DNA from: Prevotella sp.
Lineage (GTDB): Bacteria > Bacteroidota > Bacteroidia > Bacteroidales > Bacteroidaceae
NCBI GenBank assembly: GCA_017410365.1
Contig: JAFQQY010000035.1
Location: 62,001 to 126,000 of the forward strand
DNA: 64,000 bases
Reading direction: 5' to 3'
Shown here: positions 61,701 to 64,000 of the stretch, one piece after another
Layout: each line of letters starts with the position of its first letter
Position numbering within the stretch: the first letter of the stretch is position 1
The notes under the pieces: model-generated
The model's input: only the letters and a program-made list of their open reading frames with translations
Databases searched by the model: none
Told to the model about the DNA's origin: nothing
Made by a program: the position numbers and the translations under genes

Positions 61701-62107
61701 GTAGAAGCTGCAATCTCTCGCTCAGGAATAGGCAGCGAGTTACCCTGCATACGCTTCTTCGCCTTTACAGTCACTTCCTTCAGCACCGTTGCCGAATTCA
61801 TTGTCAGATTGAACGTTGTCTTGTTGATAGGCAATGTCAGAGTCTTCATTCCGACATAGCTGATACGGATTTTATCCTTTGCATTACGAACCTTCATAGT
61901 AAAGTTACCGTTCATATCGGTAATCGTACTCTCTATGATACGTCCGTTGGCATCAATTTCACAAACAGTAGCACCCATCAATGGTCCCATATCGTCGCTG
62001 ACGGTACCATGAACAGATGTAATCTGTGCCTGCACTGCTGTTGCCACAAACAGGAGCAGTGCCATTGCCATAAAGCGGAGTCTATTTTTCAATATATTAT
62101 TCTTCAT
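58751..62107 (-). CDS. SusC/RagA family TonB-dependent transporter (pair 2)
   Basis: 1,118 residues. Signal peptide LRFMAMALLLFVATAVQAQI, Ig-like domain (VHGTVSDDMGPLMGATVCEI; DMNGNFTMKVRNAKDKIRIS), plug with TMRLRGSSSISSLTDANPLI and the SusC signature DIASITVLKDAGATAIYGSQ then GANGVIEITTKRG, and a barrel ending TPRSRSYTFGMTVNF with a terminal Phe. Pairs with the SusD gene 29 bp downstream. Only 3 bp separate it from the fasciclin gene upstream, so the two are translationally coupled. Confidence 0.96.
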   Translation of the reverse strand: MKNNILKNRLRFMAMALLLFVATAVQAQITSVHGTVSDDMGPLMGATVCEIDANGRIIESTITDMNGNFTMKVRNAKDKIRISYVGMKTLTLPINKTTFNLTMNSATVLKEVTVKAKKRMQGNSLPIPEREIAASTQTISMKEFEGLGITSVDEALQGRIAGLDIIGNSGDLGSGSTMRLRGSSSISSLTDANPLIVVDGNTRNVDMSNFDLSTANEEQFSQLLNINPEDIASITVLKDAGATAIYGSQGANGVIEITTKRGTRGKPQLSYSLKLTGTFQPDGYKLLSGDDYTMLLKESYFNPQQSDNASNIPELNYDPTYSEYEQFNNNTDWRDAVTQWGLRQNHYVQISGGGEKATFRIGGGFDHETGTMIKQKLSRFSTRVALDYNISERIKVQTNFALTYTKNDRNSDNLLNIAMKKMPNMAIYEQDPLTGEDTDEFYKMDQNIASSVFNPSNGKVDNQKAYVNPVASANLAKNQQRTYDLMPELILDYRLLGLDDDHWQLNWRGQVNMSVFNQYDDSFYPAELVSSRWSDGGGVNTSNSGSSKSVQFNTKQTLTLVPAFTNKDHALMAMGRFELTTGSRSGQSVSGKNLPSGGIESPDAGGLVTGLSSWYSEWRSMYFTFSAHYAYKERYVLDFTLRADGTTKFGPNNRWGYFPAASAKWIISDESWMKSTESWLSLLAIRPSWGIVGRQPNQEYLYTLKYNQGSTYIDMPSISPNNVKLTDLKWETKTSYNLGIDLWLWNERLKFALEAYSATTKDILSAGYRIPSNAGYMTVPYRNSGKVRDTGWEFHISTNSLIKTGKFTFDMNANFGNNRNEILEMDEFILNNLNSTFGYNNAEWLRRVQLHNPLGAIYGFKYKGVYQYNYDTFKNMSEDERAAFIAAGKTAPIVKNAAGNVVLDAEGNPLRMVYHYDNDAAGEYKFCGGDAIYEDINHDGNINALDIVYLGSSLPKLTGGFGFTFRYGDWRLTTQFTYRVGNKILNLARLHAEAMTGNDNQSEAVNYRWRKEGDVTSIPRAMYGNNSNYNTLISDRFVEKGDYLRMGYAQLSYYIKAKHLKWLGINGISLYASANNPFILTKYSGVDPDIVNYGYDPAMDNAQTPRSRSYTFGMTVNF

Positions 62108-62110
62108 AGC

Positions 62111-64000
62111 TTATTTCCCTCCTTCTTTAATTGCTTGCTCTACTTCATCCTTCCATTTCGTAAGCTGACTGTTGCTATAGAACAGAGGACCGTCAATCTG
62201 ATGCACTACAGCATCAGACGCTGCATAAATAACCTCATACATACCTGAACCCTGGAGCCATATATCACGGCAAAGCTGGTTGTACAATGCGTTGTCGGCA
62301 GTGTTCACACGACGGGTATTTCCAATCTGGTCTTTCAGCACGATTGCTTCCTTTTGCTCCTGGTTGACCTCAAGAGCGTAGAATCGCTTGTTTTCTGGGT
62401 TAAGCATCATGGTCTCGTATGAATTAACAAACTTGTAGTTACCTTGCTCGTCCTTGTCAGGAGCACCGTTTATGGCCACAGAGTGGTCTTGAACGTGATA
62501 GCGGACGAAGTTCATGATTCTGTCCTTGATTACCTTCTTGGCTGCCACAGCGTATGCACGTTCTGTTTCATCCTCAGTAACCTTGTATATGCTGTCCTGC
62601 TCCTCGAAGTCAGTCCATGTAGGCAGCACGCCGTCGTCTATCAGCTGACGGATAGAAGCGTTTGTAGGAACATATACAGTGTAGTTATAGTTGTCAAACA
62701 AGCCCATATTGAAGTTGTCTGCCTTGTTTGGACAATAATACTGTGTACCGAGCTGGTTGAGCATAAGGTTCTCCTGCGGAGTTGCCTCGTCACCGCCAAG
62801 CAGCAGCTGCAGGAACTCAGAGAACTCCTCACGCTCTGTAAGTGTCATATATACAGACTTTGTTGAACCGAGTGGCATCATTGAGTCAACCATATATGCC
62901 TTACCGTTACCTGTCATTGACATGTCGTAGATAGTGTCAACGCCCAAAGCCATGTTATGCTGGTCTTGCCATGCGCCGTTGATTACCATCTGGCCTGCCT
63001 TGCCGGCATTAGCCACGCGCACGAAGTTACCTGCCTTTGTCTTGTAGTACTCATAGCCGTCCTCAACGTTGCCGATAACAATCATCTGGTTAACCATATC
63101 CTCCAGACGGTCGTTCTTCAGGTTGTCTGGTGCATCAGCAAGAATACGGTTGCCTAATGTTATCGTTCCGTCTTCAGCCACTGTTGCCACATAAAGTTCT
63201 GCTGTCACCTCATTGTTTTCATCGAAGTAGAAGCGGAACACTCTCTGCTGAGCCTCACCATAGTGTGTAGGGTCAACATAGTAGCACATGGCATTGTTGC
63301 TTGGCAGGATAAGACTGTAGTATGAGTCCATTGAGTTCAGATAAGGGGTGAACTCAAGGTTGTCGATAGCCCAGTAGATAGAGCTGAATGTGCGCTGGTG
63401 AGCAAGTGCTGGGAAAGTAACACTTGAATACTCACGCGGCGGGAATACACGGTTCACAAGATAAACGAGTCCGTTACATCCCATATAGCTGCGCACCACA
63501 TGCTCTTTCTTCAAGCCCAATGGCAACTTGGCATCGTCGGTGATATTGTCGAACTTAGAAGCCACACCCTTCTCTGTCATTGTCTCAATCATGTTCACAT
63601 TAATCAACTTTGACAATGTAAGCAGAGGAATAGCCTCCCAAGAGCCGTATTCATCCTGAAGCACCTTGCCGTCGTGCTCCCACCAGTACTGCAATGCCTC
63701 GTTTGTAGGTACAATCATCATACCGGCATCATAGTGCATGTCGTTGCCCATTGTGTTAGAGTACATATACTCGTTCCAACCTGGGTCGAATGTCAGAGCG
63801 GCAGGCACACGGTTTCCGTCAGGGTCCTGTATAAGCATTGCCTTGTTGTAACCTGCATTACTGAAATAACGCAATACGAATGCAGAGTCTTCATTGTTGT
63901 AAAGACGGTTGTACTCCTTTGTAAGATTAGCATCATAGTAAGGAGCACAGAAACGGTCAACAAGGAAAGACCACATCGACATCTCTGGTGTTGTTCGTAT
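62111..64000 (-). CDS. Fasciclin-domain protein C, 5' end outside the window
   Basis: The frame is open to the right edge (residues IRTTPE precede the first ATG at 63982), so the true start and any signal peptide lie beyond 64000; at least 630 residues are present. FAS1-like features: MHYDAGMMIVPTNEALQYWW, LTLSKLINVNMIET, NYTVYVPTNASIRQLIDDGV and RIMNFVRYHVQDHSVAINGA, indicating two or more diverged FAS1 domains. It is the most upstream PUL gene visible, 3 bp before the SusC gene of pair 2. Likely a surface lipoprotein like A and B. Confidence 0.8.
   Translation of the reverse strand: MRTTPEMSMWSFLVDRFCAPYYDANLTKEYNRLYNNEDSAFVLRYFSNAGYNKAMLIQDPDGNRVPAALTFDPGWNEYMYSNTMGNDMHYDAGMMIVPTNEALQYWWEHDGKVLQDEYGSWEAIPLLTLSKLINVNMIETMTEKGVASKFDNITDDAKLPLGLKKEHVVRSYMGCNGLVYLVNRVFPPREYSSVTFPALAHQRTFSSIYWAIDNLEFTPYLNSMDSYYSLILPSNNAMCYYVDPTHYGEAQQRVFRFYFDENNEVTAELYVATVAEDGTITLGNRILADAPDNLKNDRLEDMVNQMIVIGNVEDGYEYYKTKAGNFVRVANAGKAGQMVINGAWQDQHNMALGVDTIYDMSMTGNGKAYMVDSMMPLGSTKSVYMTLTEREEFSEFLQLLLGGDEATPQENLMLNQLGTQYYCPNKADNFNMGLFDNYNYTVYVPTNASIRQLIDDGVLPTWTDFEEQDSIYKVTEDETERAYAVAAKKVIKDRIMNFVRYHVQDHSVAINGAPDKDEQGNYKFVNSYETMMLNPENKRFYALEVNQEQKEAIVLKDQIGNTRRVNTADNALYNQLCRDIWLQGSGMYEVIYAASDAVVHQIDGPLFYSNSQLTKWKDEVEQAIKEGGK

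Overview
The window reads as a chromosomal segment of a Prevotella-type member of the Bacteroidetes (Prevotella, Segatella or Xylanibacter). Evidence: promoters of the TAnnTTTG type, few Shine-Dalgarno sites, SusC/SusD pairs, a type IX secretion sorting domain, DUF6242, DUF1573 and GxxExxY families, ATP-type PEP carboxykinase and a korA/korB 2-oxoacid:ferredoxin oxidoreductase. No rRNA, tRNA, CRISPR array or complete transposon was seen.

Layout, left to right. 0-5.2 kb: the start of uppS, a DUF6089-like barrel protein, a DUF6242 lipoprotein, a small promoter-sORF-terminator cassette and pckA. 5.5-24.6 kb: seven minus-strand genes for exported proteins (DUF1573 protein, two lipoproteins, a fibronectin-III protein, a giant TANFOR-like protein of about 2,450 residues, an outer-membrane barrel and a protein with a type IX sorting domain). 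Five of the gaps between these genes are filled with short-period repeats. 24.9-27.4 kb: a sensor and response-regulator pair whose kinase lacks the ATPase domain. 27.7-30.1 kb: upp and a DASS anion transporter. 30.4-30.7 kb: a decayed toxin-antitoxin locus. 30.7-35.4 kb: an O-antigen-ligase/TPR protein, a lipoprotein and a small secreted protein, divergent from a TPR/HTH regulator. 35.6-39.2 kb: korB and korA separated by a GxxExxY gene with inverted-repeat flanks. 40.0-43.9 kb: flotillin, an NfeD-like protein and a uridine-kinase-like protein. 44.0-64.0 kb: a polysaccharide utilisation locus with a GH128-type glucanase, two SusC/SusD pairs and three fasciclin lipoproteins, the last running off the window.

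How the genes work together. The PUL genes look like one long minus-strand transcription unit for capturing and cutting a polysaccharide; the GH128 motif suggests beta-1,3-glucan. pckA, korA/korB and the DASS carrier fit succinate/fumarate-centred anaerobic metabolism. The 5.5-24.6 kb set looks like a surface apparatus of unassigned function.

The most unusual content is non-coding. Four loci carry tandem 22-bp palindromic units with the same geometry but different sequences. A 10-bp TCCTAG array and two 9-bp arrays sit at gene ends. Composite 7-, 8- and 10-bp repeats fill gaps and run into coding sequence, supplying stop codons, linkers and the junction between the kinase and its regulator.
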